Positions 45,349 through 53,577 of a DNA stretch of 64,000 bases are shown one piece after another. This DNA comes from an uncultured Bacteroidota bacterium (GTDB taxonomy: Bacteria > Bacteroidota > Bacteroidia > Flavobacteriales > Flavobacteriaceae): assembly GCA_902618245.1 (NCBI GenBank), contig CACMZR010000006.1, positions 1-64,000 on the forward strand, given 5' to 3'. A model generated the notes under the pieces. The model was not told where the DNA came from, did not search any database, and saw nothing but the letters and a program-made list of their open reading frames with translations. The position numbers and the translations under genes were made by a program. The first letter of the stretch is position 1, and every line of letters begins with the position of its first letter.

Positions 45349-46095
45349 CTATACATCTAGTAATGGTTTTTGAGAATGATAAATTGAGGCTACACCAAAT
45401 GACTGAGGAATATTATCTATAACAACAAATCCATTTTTTTTTAAAATTTTATTAAAAGCTTTTCCAAAAGGGAATGACTTTGCGGAAGAGGACAAATATT
45501 TATATGCAGATTTATCTTTGGAAAAAAATGAGCCAATTAAGGGCAGAAAGTAAAGTGTATACAAATGGTACAAATAGTTTAACGGAAAACTTTGAGGTAT
45601 AGATGTTTCCAAAATAACCAATTCGCTTCCTGGTTTGAGAACTCTGTAAATTTCCAAAAGTCCTTTATCGAGATTTTCAAAATTTCTAACCCCAAATGAG
45701 ACTGTAACTGCATCAAAATAGTTGTTAGGATAATTAATCTTTTCACCGTCCCCAATTTCCATTTTTATATTTTTTTGTAATTGGTTTCTTTCAACCTTTT
45801 TTTTTCCAATTTCTAGCATTTGCTCAGAAATATCAATTCCAATTATTTCTGAAGCCAGTGTTTCTCCAAGCGCAATTGCTAAATCCCCTGTGCCAGTTGC
45901 TACATCTAAAATTTTTTTTGGCTTTTTTGGTTTTAGAACTTTAACTAAATTTTTCCTCCATTTTATGTCTAATCCTCCAGAAATAATCCGATTAATAAAA
46001 TCGTATCTAGGAGAGATTGAGTCAAACATTTGACGGACTTGAGATTTTTTGGAATTTTTTTTTGGTACGTAAGGTAATACCTGTTTTTTGTTCAT
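45349..46095 (-). CDS. ubiE: Demethylmenaquinone methyltransferase
   Basis: 248 residues, cytoplasmic or peripheral. SAM-dependent class I methyltransferase with UbiE/MenG blocks: MFDSISPRYDFINRIISGGL, ILDVATGTGDLAIAL (motif I), IIGIDISEQMLEIGKKKV, AVTVSFGVRNFENLDKGL and ELVILETSIPQSFPLNYLYH. It performs the last step of menaquinone synthesis, which fits Flavobacteriia, where menaquinone is the main quinone. In many relatives ubiE sits next to porT in the same direction; here the two point apart with small ORFs between. Confidence 0.93.
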   Translation of the reverse strand: MNKKQVLPYVPKKNSKKSQVRQMFDSISPRYDFINRIISGGLDIKWRKNLVKVLKPKKPKKILDVATGTGDLAIALGETLASEIIGIDISEQMLEIGKKKVERNQLQKNIKMEIGDGEKINYPNNYFDAVTVSFGVRNFENLDKGLLEIYRVLKPGSELVILETSIPQSFPLNYLYHLYTLYFLPLIGSFFSKDKSAYKYLSSSAKSFPFGKAFNKILKKNGFVVIDNIPQSFGVASIYHSQKPLLDV

Positions 46096-46127
46096 TTGTA
46101 AATTAATTAAAAAATAGGGAAACTACA

Positions 46128-46367
46128 GTGGCTTTTTTGACAATCAGTATATCAAGATTAAAGATAACAAGTACAGTTGGAATTGGTTTAAATATTATTT
46201 TTAATTTTATTTTTATGGAATGGTGGAGGCTACTTTATTTTAGTGCTGTTCTAACCTTCATTGTGTATTTGACATATTTATACTTCAATGATGGCTTAAG
46301 TTGGAATTTACTTCCAACTAGTATAATGCTAGTTACTGTTGGCTTATTTATTTACTCAAAGAAATAA
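46128..46367 (+). CDS. Possible small three-helix membrane protein
   Basis: 79 residues from a GTG at 46128. Predicted helices: ITSTVGIGLNIIFNFIFMEW, LLYFSAVLTFIVYLTYLYF, LLPTSIMLVTVGLFIYS. Not recognised. A later ATG near residue 30 (MEWWRLL) would remove the first helix. Its place divergent from ubiE and the hydrophobic periodicity speak for a real gene, but the non-ATG start and short length leave doubt. Confidence 0.45.
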   Translation: MAFLTISISRLKITSTVGIGLNIIFNFIFMEWWRLLYFSAVLTFIVYLTYLYFNDGLSWNLLPTSIMLVTVGLFIYSKK

Positions 46368-46524
46368 TCGGAAGGTCATTCTTATAGTTGCTATTATATA
46401 TTCTATAAATGACTTTATGAAAAATGGTTTTAATTGGCGAACAAGAATAAATTTAATAATCGTTGTTAGTAGTGGCATTAACTTGTTCTACAAGAAATAA
46501 ATTTTTGTACTTTTTTTCAATAAT

Positions 46525-46599
46525 ATGAATTTACCTCTTATTATTTTTTGGTTTATTGGTTTAGTACTTGTTATTTATTATTACACCTTCTTAGTATGA
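46525..46599 (+). CDS. Possible 24-residue single-helix peptide
   Basis: ATG AAT TTA... encodes MNLPLIIFWFIGLVLVIYYY followed by four residues and TGA. It is almost entirely one transmembrane helix. The TGA overlaps the ATG of the next ORF (ATGA, 46596-46599), the arrangement of coupled translation. It could also be the N-terminus of the next gene separated by a frameshift. Confidence 0.35.
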   Translation: MNLPLIIFWFIGLVLVIYYYTFLV

Positions 46600-46796
46600 T
46601 TGAAGTCCCTCTTTATCCTAATGGTTATCCCTGCAAATGCTCAGTTAATTGTAATTATTCAAAGGCTTACAAGGACGCTGGAAAACCAAAATATATAGAT
46701 TATGAGAACTATACAAAAAAAGATTTTATACCAGAGTCAAAAAACCAGGAACTCATTAATAACTTCTTAAATGCTAAGTACTGTTTGAATAAATAA
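46596..46796 (+). CDS. Small cysteine-containing protein, unknown
   Basis: 66 residues from the ATG at 46596 (a TTG at 46548 in frame is open but less likely). It begins MIEVPLYPNGYPCKCSVNCN, with three cysteines close together (C-K-C, then C after three residues), and continues SKAYKDAGKPKYIDYENYTK. Polar and soluble by composition. If a minus-one or plus-one slip joined it to the 24-residue helix ORF, the product would be a small membrane-anchored protein. It lies 15 bases before the PorT-like gene. Confidence 0.45.
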   Translation: MIEVPLYPNGYPCKCSVNCNYSKAYKDAGKPKYIDYENYTKKDFIPESKNQELINNFLNAKYCLNK

Positions 46797-46811
46797 ATTT
46801 TATTCTAAAAA

Positions 46812-47486
46812 ATGAAAAGGCTGTTCACTGTTCTAATGTTATTGCCTCTGATTTCGTTTGGACAAGAGCAATTAAAAGATGTTGACTCATCATTTTACCG
46901 TGAAGACCAAATTTATTTTGGTACATCTTTTACGCTTCTTTACAGCAATCAAGAAAAATTTAAACGCCAAGGAATTTCAAAACATTTTCAACTTGGTTTT
47001 GTAAGAGATATTCCACTAATTTCTTCTGGTAAATTAGCACTTGGTTTGGGTTTAGGATATTCCTTTCAAGACTATAATTCTAATTTAGTAAGATTTAATG
47101 TTAATAATGATAGTTCAATTTACATTGTAAATTATACCTTGAATCAAAAATCTAAATTATCTTTTAATTTCATTGAATTTCCAATTTCTTTGAGATGGAG
47201 AAACTCATCTCCTAATAATCATCAATTCTGGAGAGTTTATACTGGATTTAAATTTCAAAGAAATTTTCTTTCAAAATTAAAATATAACTCTCGTGATATA
47301 AGAAACATTTCTGATGAAGTTAATAATTGGAACAAGGAGTTGTATTTAAGTATTGGATATAACACGTGGAATTTTTATTTCTCTTATGGCTTGAATCAAA
47401 TTATTAGAAACTTTCAGAACCAATATTCTGGTGAATCATTTAAAGTTAGATTTCTAAAGATTGGGTTTATTTTTTATTTACTATAG
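46812..47486 (+). CDS. porT: PorT-family outer-membrane beta-barrel (type IX secretion component)
   Basis: 224 residues with signal peptide LFTVLMLLPLISFGQ. Sequence resembles PorT/SprT: YREDQIYFGTSFTLLYSN, KHFQLGFVRDIPLISSGKLA, LGLGLGYSFQDYNSNL, FIEFPISLRWRNSSPNNHQF, WRVYTGFKFQRNFLSKLKY and LYLSIGYNTWNFYFSYGLNQ, with alternating strands typical of an 8-stranded barrel. PorT is needed for assembly of the T9SS in Bacteroidota. Proximity to ubiE supports the call, since the two are usual neighbours in this class. No other T9SS gene is in the window. Confidence 0.75.
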   Translation: MKRLFTVLMLLPLISFGQEQLKDVDSSFYREDQIYFGTSFTLLYSNQEKFKRQGISKHFQLGFVRDIPLISSGKLALGLGLGYSFQDYNSNLVRFNVNNDSSIYIVNYTLNQKSKLSFNFIEFPISLRWRNSSPNNHQFWRVYTGFKFQRNFLSKLKYNSRDIRNISDEVNNWNKELYLSIGYNTWNFYFSYGLNQIIRNFQNQYSGESFKVRFLKIGFIFYLL

Positions 47487-47527
47487 TTACTAAAAATAAA
47501 CTTTTTCAAAGTCACACTCAATAGTAA

Positions 47528-48421
47528 CTATCTTAAAGAGTCATATTGATTTATAGGACCACTTATACCTCTAATTAAAATGTTGTCTATTATTTCCACA
47601 TTTTCAGGGACAAGTTCTGAACCTATTTTAGCATACTCTCTTGCTCCGTTATCCATTGGCATTCCATTTTTGTCGATAAATACAGCCTCCATTTTATTCC
47701 AATAGTTTGAGTCATCTTGGATTTTGTAATTTGGTTCTAAATCATATATACCTATTTTCTTTAGATGTTGTAACCTTACAATAAAATAAACAAGCAATAT
47801 TTTAGGTCTAATCCATTTGATTTTTTTTTTAATTTTTCCAAGAGGTTTACCCGTAAATGCATCATAAAAAGTTTCAAATTCCGTGGCAGGGTCTATACAT
47901 TTTTTCTCTTTTAGGGATTTAAATAAACCCGTTAAGGAATCTTGTACATCTTCATCAACTAATGTATATGAATAGCTTTGTTTTTCTTCCTTTTCTGGAG
48001 AAGGGACTTCATTTAAATCAACGCTTTTATTTATTGCATGTACACCTAATTCTTCAAGTTTTACGAATAGATAATTGTAAAGGGGTGTTTCTTCCCTTTT
48101 ATTAATTAGTAATCTATTTATCCAATATCTTAATGTAGCTTTTTTCATTTCTAACTTGTCCTTATCATCTAACATAATTTGATCAAGTATAGTTGCAAGT
48201 TGTATACTGACTTTCTCCTCTATGTCTTTAGTACTTATTTGCATTAAAATATTGAAACTTCTATTTAAGCTTGACATATAACTTAGAACAAGACTGAGGA
48301 TTATTTCTTTGTTATACTCCCTTTTTTCCTTTTCTACTTTCTGTTTAGAATAGTAAGATTCAATTATAGGCTCTATAACCCTATATGTCATTATATAACT
48401 ATATGTCTTTGGAATGCTCAT
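47528..48421 (-). CDS. Unrecognised soluble protein
   Basis: 297 residues, no signal peptide or membrane segment. The N-terminal half is helical and charged (IIESYYSKQKVEKEKREYNK; LATILDQIMLDDKDKLEMKK). The C-terminal part has FETFYDAFTGKPLGKIKKKI-KWIRPKILLVYFIVRLQHLK, which loosely recalls the I-x-W...L-x-x-L-I-x-x-L block of Bacteroidota proteins such as RteC; this likeness is weak. No neighbour explains it: PorT converges on one side and serine hydrolases lie upstream on the same strand (46-base gap). A cytoplasmic regulatory or accessory role is possible but unsupported. Confidence 0.5.
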   Translation of the reverse strand: MSIPKTYSYIMTYRVIEPIIESYYSKQKVEKEKREYNKEIILSLVLSYMSSLNRSFNILMQISTKDIEEKVSIQLATILDQIMLDDKDKLEMKKATLRYWINRLLINKREETPLYNYLFVKLEELGVHAINKSVDLNEVPSPEKEEKQSYSYTLVDEDVQDSLTGLFKSLKEKKCIDPATEFETFYDAFTGKPLGKIKKKIKWIRPKILLVYFIVRLQHLKKIGIYDLEPNYKIQDDSNYWNKMEAVFIDKNGMPMDNGAREYAKIGSELVPENVEIIDNILIRGISGPINQYDSLR

Positions 48422-48467
48422 TTTAACATAAGTTTTATGCTTTTTGAAATTTACAGCATAAATGGTC

Positions 48468-49715
48468 TTATTTAGCTATCAACTCGTAAGAAGCTGATTT
48501 AAACCTTTTAAGAATTGAAAAATCAAACTCTATAGCTCTAGACATAAATAATCCAAATAATTTATTTTCTGGATCTATCCAAAAATGAGTATTGTTGTAG
48601 CCAGACCAACCATATATTCCCTTGGGTGCTCCAGTTCCATCTAATTGAGGATTTTCGAGAACACAAAAAGTAAAACCAAAGTAGTAACCCTCAAGGTCTG
48701 AAAAAGTATTTGGCTCTTTAGGATCGGGATATCCATCAGTATACTTTCTTGTCATAATTTCAATTCCTTTCTTTGATACAATCTGAGTACCATTGAAATT
48801 GCCTTCGTTAACTAGCATTTCACAAAATTTAGCAAAATCTTTCATTGTTGAAACCAGTCCCTCCCCACCAAAGTGTGCTTTGTTGTCTTCTAGATATGAG
48901 TAACCGTCTAACGCGGCAGTATATCCATTTAAATTATAATTAGTCGGATTAAAAGTAGTGTTAGGTTTTATATTAACTCTTAATGGTTGCAGCCTTTCTC
49001 TTTCGGAATCAGTTAAATGAAATTTGGTTTCACTCATCCCTAATTTCTCAAAAATATTTTCATTTAGAAATGTGAAAAAACTTTTACCTGAAATAACTTC
49101 AATTAATCGACCAAGAATTGCTTGATTTAATCCATAAGCATACATCGTACCAGGTTCAAAATCTAAAGGAATTTTTGCAACCGCTTTTGAAAAATCGTCG
49201 AGATTGTCAAATCTTGAGGTATTAATATAATTGGGGTACAAATCTGTATATGTTGTTGTCAACCAATTTTTACCGTTTCGAGCATAATAAGTGTAACCTG
49301 AACGATGAGTTAAAAGATGTATAATTTTTAATTTGTTTTTACAAGGGTAGACCCCATTATCACCTTTGCAATTAATACTTTTAAACTCAGGTAGATATTT
49401 TGAAAGATTATCCTCTAGATCATAAAGTTTTTTGTCCAATAAAATCATCATTGCAACTGTAGTAATTGTCTTAGACATAGAGTGTATGGCAAAAATAGTT
49501 TCACTATTTATGTCTTTATCACCGGTTTTTGAAGAATTCACCACTTCATTATATATGATTTCACCATTTCTATATAGCATTGCAACATTTGAACCAGTCA
49601 AGCCTTCTTTTATAATCTGTTTTTGAAAATTTGAAACAGGATTAGTGCCCTGATCTTTTAAATTATTACAAGTAATGAATGCTATTGAAATTGTAAATAT
49701 GAGTAGTCTTTTCAT
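48468..49715 (-). CDS. Serine hydrolase, beta-lactamase/class C family, lipoprotein
   Basis: 415 residues, lipobox AFITC (Cys16). The SxxK motif is HSMSKT (Ser79, Lys82). The second-element block is EPGTMYAYGLNQAILGRLIE, with tyrosine near the usual YxN position, and a third element HFGGEGLVS. Members include penicillin-binding proteins, esterases and peptidases, often broad in substrate. Good length for the family. Seven bases from the next paralogue upstream; the pair is co-oriented and probably a tandem duplicate with diverged specificity. Confidence 0.88.
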   Translation of the reverse strand: MKRLLIFTISIAFITCNNLKDQGTNPVSNFQKQIIKEGLTGSNVAMLYRNGEIIYNEVVNSSKTGDKDINSETIFAIHSMSKTITTVAMMILLDKKLYDLEDNLSKYLPEFKSINCKGDNGVYPCKNKLKIIHLLTHRSGYTYYARNGKNWLTTTYTDLYPNYINTSRFDNLDDFSKAVAKIPLDFEPGTMYAYGLNQAILGRLIEVISGKSFFTFLNENIFEKLGMSETKFHLTDSERERLQPLRVNIKPNTTFNPTNYNLNGYTAALDGYSYLEDNKAHFGGEGLVSTMKDFAKFCEMLVNEGNFNGTQIVSKKGIEIMTRKYTDGYPDPKEPNTFSDLEGYYFGFTFCVLENPQLDGTGAPKGIYGWSGYNNTHFWIDPENKLFGLFMSRAIEFDFSILKRFKSASYELIAK

Positions 49716-49722
49716 TTAAATT

Positions 49723-51024
49723 TTAATCTACTAGGGCTCCGTAAATAATTTGACTGAATCGTCCAGATGCAGATTCATCAATTAATTGAGTTTGTTTATA
49801 AATTATTCCAATGATCTTCTCATTTGGATCAGCAAAATATGCAGTATTAAAATATCCTCCCCAAACAATTGTTCCTTGACCCCCCCTTGCTCCTGTTAAA
49901 AAATCTTTTTCTCTAACAATTCCTGAAATTAATCCATGACCTAGTCCTTGTTCTGGATTATTTGTAATATTAATAAGTTGATCTTTTTGTATTAAATTAT
50001 TAGTTGAAGTGCTTATAATTTGTTTTGATCCATACTTTCCATTATTTAAAAAAATAGAAAGGAATTTATAATAATCTTCTACCGTACTCGAAAGACCTCC
50101 TCCACCTGAATAAAATCTTTTAGCTCCTTCTTTGGGATAATTTATATTAAATCTAGTATCCTCAAAAATTGACCATCTGTTGTCTTTTTTGTATACTACA
50201 GGAACTAATCTATCTTTCTTATCTTCTGGAAGATAAAAAAAAGTGTCCTTCATTTCTAGGGGGTTAAAAATCTCGTTTTGAAAATAATCCGCTAGCGAGA
50301 GTCCAGAAATAATTTCAATTAAATATCCTAAAACATCAATACCTATTGCATAGGTAAATCGTTCTCCTGGTTCGTGATGTAGTGGTAATCTAGCCATTTC
50401 TTTTATTGCTTTCTCAATGCTCACATCAGAATCAGAAAAAGCTAAAACACCGTTGGGCATAAAATTTTTCTTAGCCTTATGATAAATTGCTTTTATTGAA
50501 GGATTTCCATCTATAAAACCGTAACCTAAACCAGATGTATGTGTCAAAAGATTTCTTATAGTTATTTTTTTTTGTGTTGGCTTTATAGTAAATGTAGAAT
50601 CTAGAGGGTTGAATTTATCTAAAATACCTACTCCTTTGAATTCAGGAATATACTTTTCAATTGGATCATCTAATCCAAAAAGCCCCTTTTCCCACAACTT
50701 AATTACACCTAAAGAAGTAATTGCTTTTGTCATAGACGCAATTCTAAAAATATCATCCGTCTTGTATTTTTCTCCAGTAGTTGGATTTTTTATTCCAAAA
50801 GCTTTTTTGTAAACAATTCTGTTGTCTTTAGCTACTAAAACCACTGCTCCAGGTAATGAATTGCTATTAATACTGGTATTAATTAAATTATCAATTTGAT
50901 TAAGTCTTTCTAAGTCAAGTTTACTTGAATTTGTTTCAACATTTTGACAGTTATTAAACAATAAAAAAAGGCCTATAAAAATAATATAAATTTGATTTAG
51001 CTTTTGTTTGGAAATGTTTTTCAT
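49723..51024 (-). CDS. Serine hydrolase, beta-lactamase/class C family, lipoprotein (paralogue)
   Basis: 433 residues from the ATG at 51024; an ATG at 51048 adds eight residues before the signal segment IYIIFIGLFLLFNNC (lipobox-like, Cys26) and is less likely. SxxK motif: RIASMTKAITSL (Ser97, Lys100). Second block: HHEPGERFTYAIGIDVLGYL, with Tyr near the catalytic position. Third: YSGGGGLSS. It resembles the downstream serine hydrolase in layout (both have EPG...Y and FW/FG ending) and is seven bases away. Likely esterase- or D-Ala-D-Ala-peptidase-like; substrate unknown. Confidence 0.88.
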   Translation of the reverse strand: MKNISKQKLNQIYIIFIGLFLLFNNCQNVETNSSKLDLERLNQIDNLINTSINSNSLPGAVVLVAKDNRIVYKKAFGIKNPTTGEKYKTDDIFRIASMTKAITSLGVIKLWEKGLFGLDDPIEKYIPEFKGVGILDKFNPLDSTFTIKPTQKKITIRNLLTHTSGLGYGFIDGNPSIKAIYHKAKKNFMPNGVLAFSDSDVSIEKAIKEMARLPLHHEPGERFTYAIGIDVLGYLIEIISGLSLADYFQNEIFNPLEMKDTFFYLPEDKKDRLVPVVYKKDNRWSIFEDTRFNINYPKEGAKRFYSGGGGLSSTVEDYYKFLSIFLNNGKYGSKQIISTSTNNLIQKDQLINITNNPEQGLGHGLISGIVREKDFLTGARGGQGTIVWGGYFNTAYFADPNEKIIGIIYKQTQLIDESASGRFSQIIYGALVD

Positions 51025-51148
51025 CTTTATTGGTTTGTGGTTTATCAAAAATATAAAAAAACCTAGATTAAATTCAGTATTTTCTTCCCTTACTCAATTT
51101 GAATTTTGCTCTGGTTTTATAAACTAAAAATAACTTATAACATAAAGC

Positions 51149-51868
51149 TTACAATGAACCTTCAAAATTGTCTCTTTCTTCTTTTGACAAGCTCAGAGCA
51201 GTTTTATAGGAATCTTCAAGATCTCTTAACAACCTCGAATACATGTTTACATATTGCTGGGCTTGCGAAATAGACCCATAGAATGAATTGCCCAAATAAT
51301 AGTTTTTATTAAATTTTGAATTAATTAACTTTCTAGAGCCATAAAATTTGCCATCAAAAGAATTATATGTAAAACGAATTCTGAAATTTGAATTTATCTC
51401 TCCTCTGAAAATAATATTAAAATTATCTATTTCTTTTGATGTAGCTATGTTTCTTTCTTTAAGATGGTTAAAGATTTCTAAAAGTGTGTTCTTCAGTTCT
51501 CTATTTTCTATTAGCTCGAAACTACCTGTAGAAATTAATTCATTAAAGATCCCATCTTTTTGGAAAAATGAAAATCCTACCTCAATAGAAAGTATTTTTT
51601 CGATTGTCTCAATATCATTAATTTGAGTGTGATTTTTATCTATATCATTTAAAAGATCAAGGATACTCTGTTCACTTTTAAACAAAATTTCTTGAATATT
51701 ATTTAATTGATCAAGGTCATCATCAATTGTCTCGATTAGGTCTCCTATCAGAGCATTTTTTAAGATCAAATTATCTGATTTTTTTCTTAAATCTTCAATA
51801 TAAAATGAAAATAAAACACTACCGATTATAGCAATTGCTTCTAATATTAATCTGTAATATGTTTTCAT
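51149..51868 (-). CDS. DUF6090-like membrane protein
   Basis: 239 residues. One N-terminal helix, ILEAIAIIGSVLFSFYIEDL, precedes a helical, charged domain (LIGDLIETIDDDLDQLNNIQEI, IFNHLKERNIATSKEI, YGSISQAQQYVNMYSRLLRD). The start RLILEAIAIIGSVLFSFYIE and the length suit the DUF6090 family of Bacteroidota, which has no known function. Start ATG at 51868. Isolated gene; 206 bases of noncoding DNA lie upstream. Confidence 0.65.
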   Translation of the reverse strand: MKTYYRLILEAIAIIGSVLFSFYIEDLRKKSDNLILKNALIGDLIETIDDDLDQLNNIQEILFKSEQSILDLLNDIDKNHTQINDIETIEKILSIEVGFSFFQKDGIFNELISTGSFELIENRELKNTLLEIFNHLKERNIATSKEIDNFNIIFRGEINSNFRIRFTYNSFDGKFYGSRKLINSKFNKNYYLGNSFYGSISQAQQYVNMYSRLLRDLEDSYKTALSLSKEERDNFEGSL

Positions 51869-52074
51869 ATAAACCTTTATTACTTAAAATTCCAATTTGG
51901 AAACTAATATACCAATAGGTCAGTTCAAAGACAAATAAAGTCAATCTTGAACTCCTTATTTCTGTATTAAGTGTACAAATATTACTCTATTTTTTATAGG
52001 TGTCCAGTTTGTATGGATTGTATAATTAAACCATTTTAAATCAAAGAATTGGGTTAAAATATTATTTTAGCTGT

Positions 52075-52611
52075 ATGAAAAAACTGCTTCTAATTACATC
52101 AATATTTTTGGCTTTTGCTTGTTCAAATGTTGAGGAATCAATTGATGAGGAATCAAGTGGAACATTTTTGGATATATACAATCAAACCTCTTGGAGTTTA
52201 ATAAGGGGGTCTCAAAATAATATAAATGAAATAATTACATTTTCAAACGGAGAAAATTTTTATAACTATTACAGTAGTGAAAATATAGAATATATTGATT
52301 TTGATGGTGGCGCTATAGAGTTTGTATACTGTATTCAATATAGAGAGGGTATTGTTGAGCACTGGCAAGGGGTGACGGGTGATTGGGAAGCTGAAATTGA
52401 AGTAAACGAATCAAATAAATTTGTATGTACACTTAGCTTTAGGGGTTCAAAAGTTTTAAGAAACGAATTTGAATCTGAAGGTGAAAACCTTATTATGAAG
52501 GAAAGCTTCTGGATATGGGATGGAGGTGAAAATCCAGAGCCAGATTTTATTGGAGATTATACACTAACAAAATCTGACCAATCCTATTCAGATTATTGTT
52601 CAATCAATTAA
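52075..52611 (+). CDS. Small lipoprotein with lipocalin-like fold, unknown
   Basis: 178 residues, lipobox IFLAFAC (Cys16), followed by acidic SNVEESIDEESSG, which resembles a surface export signal. The mature part is mostly beta: TSWSLIRGSQNNINEIITFS, YNYYSSENIEYIDFDGG, FVYCIQYREGIVEHWQGVTG, NLIMKESFWIWDGGENPEPD. This is a lipocalin-like layout (DUF4-type names) often seen in small Bacteroidota lipoproteins. Function not determined. Confidence 0.65.
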   Translation: MKKLLLITSIFLAFACSNVEESIDEESSGTFLDIYNQTSWSLIRGSQNNINEIITFSNGENFYNYYSSENIEYIDFDGGAIEFVYCIQYREGIVEHWQGVTGDWEAEIEVNESNKFVCTLSFRGSKVLRNEFESEGENLIMKESFWIWDGGENPEPDFIGDYTLTKSDQSYSDYCSIN

Positions 52612-52637
52612 ATCTAATTTTTTCTATTTTAGTTATT

Positions 52638-52823
52638 ATGAAAATTTCAAGGTTTTACCTTTCTATTTTTGTTCTTGTTTCTTGGGCATCTTCTTGTTTG
52701 TATTCAGCTTTTAAATTTGGTATTCTGTCTGATGATTCCGTTTATACTTTTCTATGGGGTTTGCCTCTTGCAGTTATACTTATTATCTACCTTTATAGAA
52801 ACCCACTACCTAAAAAGAAATAA
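52638..52823 (+). CDS. Small two-helix membrane protein, unknown
   Basis: 61 residues from the ATG at 52638; an earlier in-frame ATG at 52596 overlaps the end of the lipoprotein gene. Helices: YLSIFVLVSWASSCLYSAF and LWGLPLAVILIIYLY, with a positive tail NPLPKKK. It lies 26 bases after the small lipoprotein gene and may share its transcript. Not a recognised family. Confidence 0.5.
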   Translation: MKISRFYLSIFVLVSWASSCLYSAFKFGILSDDSVYTFLWGLPLAVILIIYLYRNPLPKKK

Positions 52824-52919
52824 ATTCTTAGATCTAAATCATCGGTATATCCTCTTCATTAAGTTTAGTGACTAATTTGTATATTCAAATATGCTAACTA
52901 AAAATCAACATAAATTTTA

Positions 52920-53399
52920 ATGAAAAAATTATTTTTCATAACAACACTATTACTAATTAGTTGTAATTCAAAAACATTAAGTGAAATTGAAAAAGGGGAC
53001 GATGAAGTTATAATTCTTTCATATTTAAAAATCGAAAACGGTAGTAAGCAAAAGATTTACAATTTTTTAGAAAATTATGTAGATAAAGTAATTTTGGTTG
53101 AACCCCAATCTTACGGTTATGGATTTTATGAATATGGTGATGATATACTTTTTATTGAAAGATTTAAAAATGAAGGTGCAATAATTAGTCACGCAAAAAA
53201 TGTTTCAGAGGGTGGAGTTTTGCAAAAAGATTATGCTGAATATAACTATTACTTTGAACCCTATAAAGTTGATGTCTTTGGGAAAGTATCACAAGATTTA
53301 GTAGATTATCTAGAACCATACAATCTTCCTATCTTCTACTATCAAAATATTGTTAGCTTTAGTAAAGGATATGAAAGTAAGTGGGAGGAATTAAATTAA
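52920..53399 (+). CDS. Lipoprotein with ABM-like (dimeric alpha/beta barrel) domain
   Basis: 159 residues, lipobox TLLLISC (Cys15). Residues 30-155 fit the ferredoxin-like antibiotic-biosynthesis-monooxygenase fold: VIILSYLKIENGSKQKIYNF, ILFIERFKNEGAIISHAKNV, EGGVLQKDYAEYNYYFEPYK and VDVFGKVSQDLVDYLEPYNL, with a closing strand IVSFSKGYES. Members act on small aromatics or haem, or are inactive. Export as a lipoprotein is not the norm for the fold. No partner gene. Confidence 0.6.
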   Translation: MKKLFFITTLLLISCNSKTLSEIEKGDDEVIILSYLKIENGSKQKIYNFLENYVDKVILVEPQSYGYGFYEYGDDILFIERFKNEGAIISHAKNVSEGGVLQKDYAEYNYYFEPYKVDVFGKVSQDLVDYLEPYNLPIFYYQNIVSFSKGYESKWEELN

Positions 53400-53577
53400 T
53401 TTCTAAACGTCATATAAAATCTTTATCTGTATAATAATATAATGTTAGCATTTATATTGAATTATATTAAGCAATTATCTAAAAAACCACACTAAATTTT
53501 AAAGATTGGTAAAAAAACTAAATTTAAAATTTTAGACTAATAGTGTAGTTAAAATATGATTACTTTCAAAATTAAAA

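Noticed and set aside
47483-47531. Inverted repeat ATAGTTACT / AGTAACTAT at the convergent PorT and 47528 gene ends
   Set aside because: No T-run follows and the loop is over 30 bases; it involves both stop codons and is probably incidental.
52669-52875. Overlapping 68-codon frame over the small two-helix membrane gene
   Set aside because: Runs in another frame through the same bases; the 52638 frame has clean helices and a basic tail.
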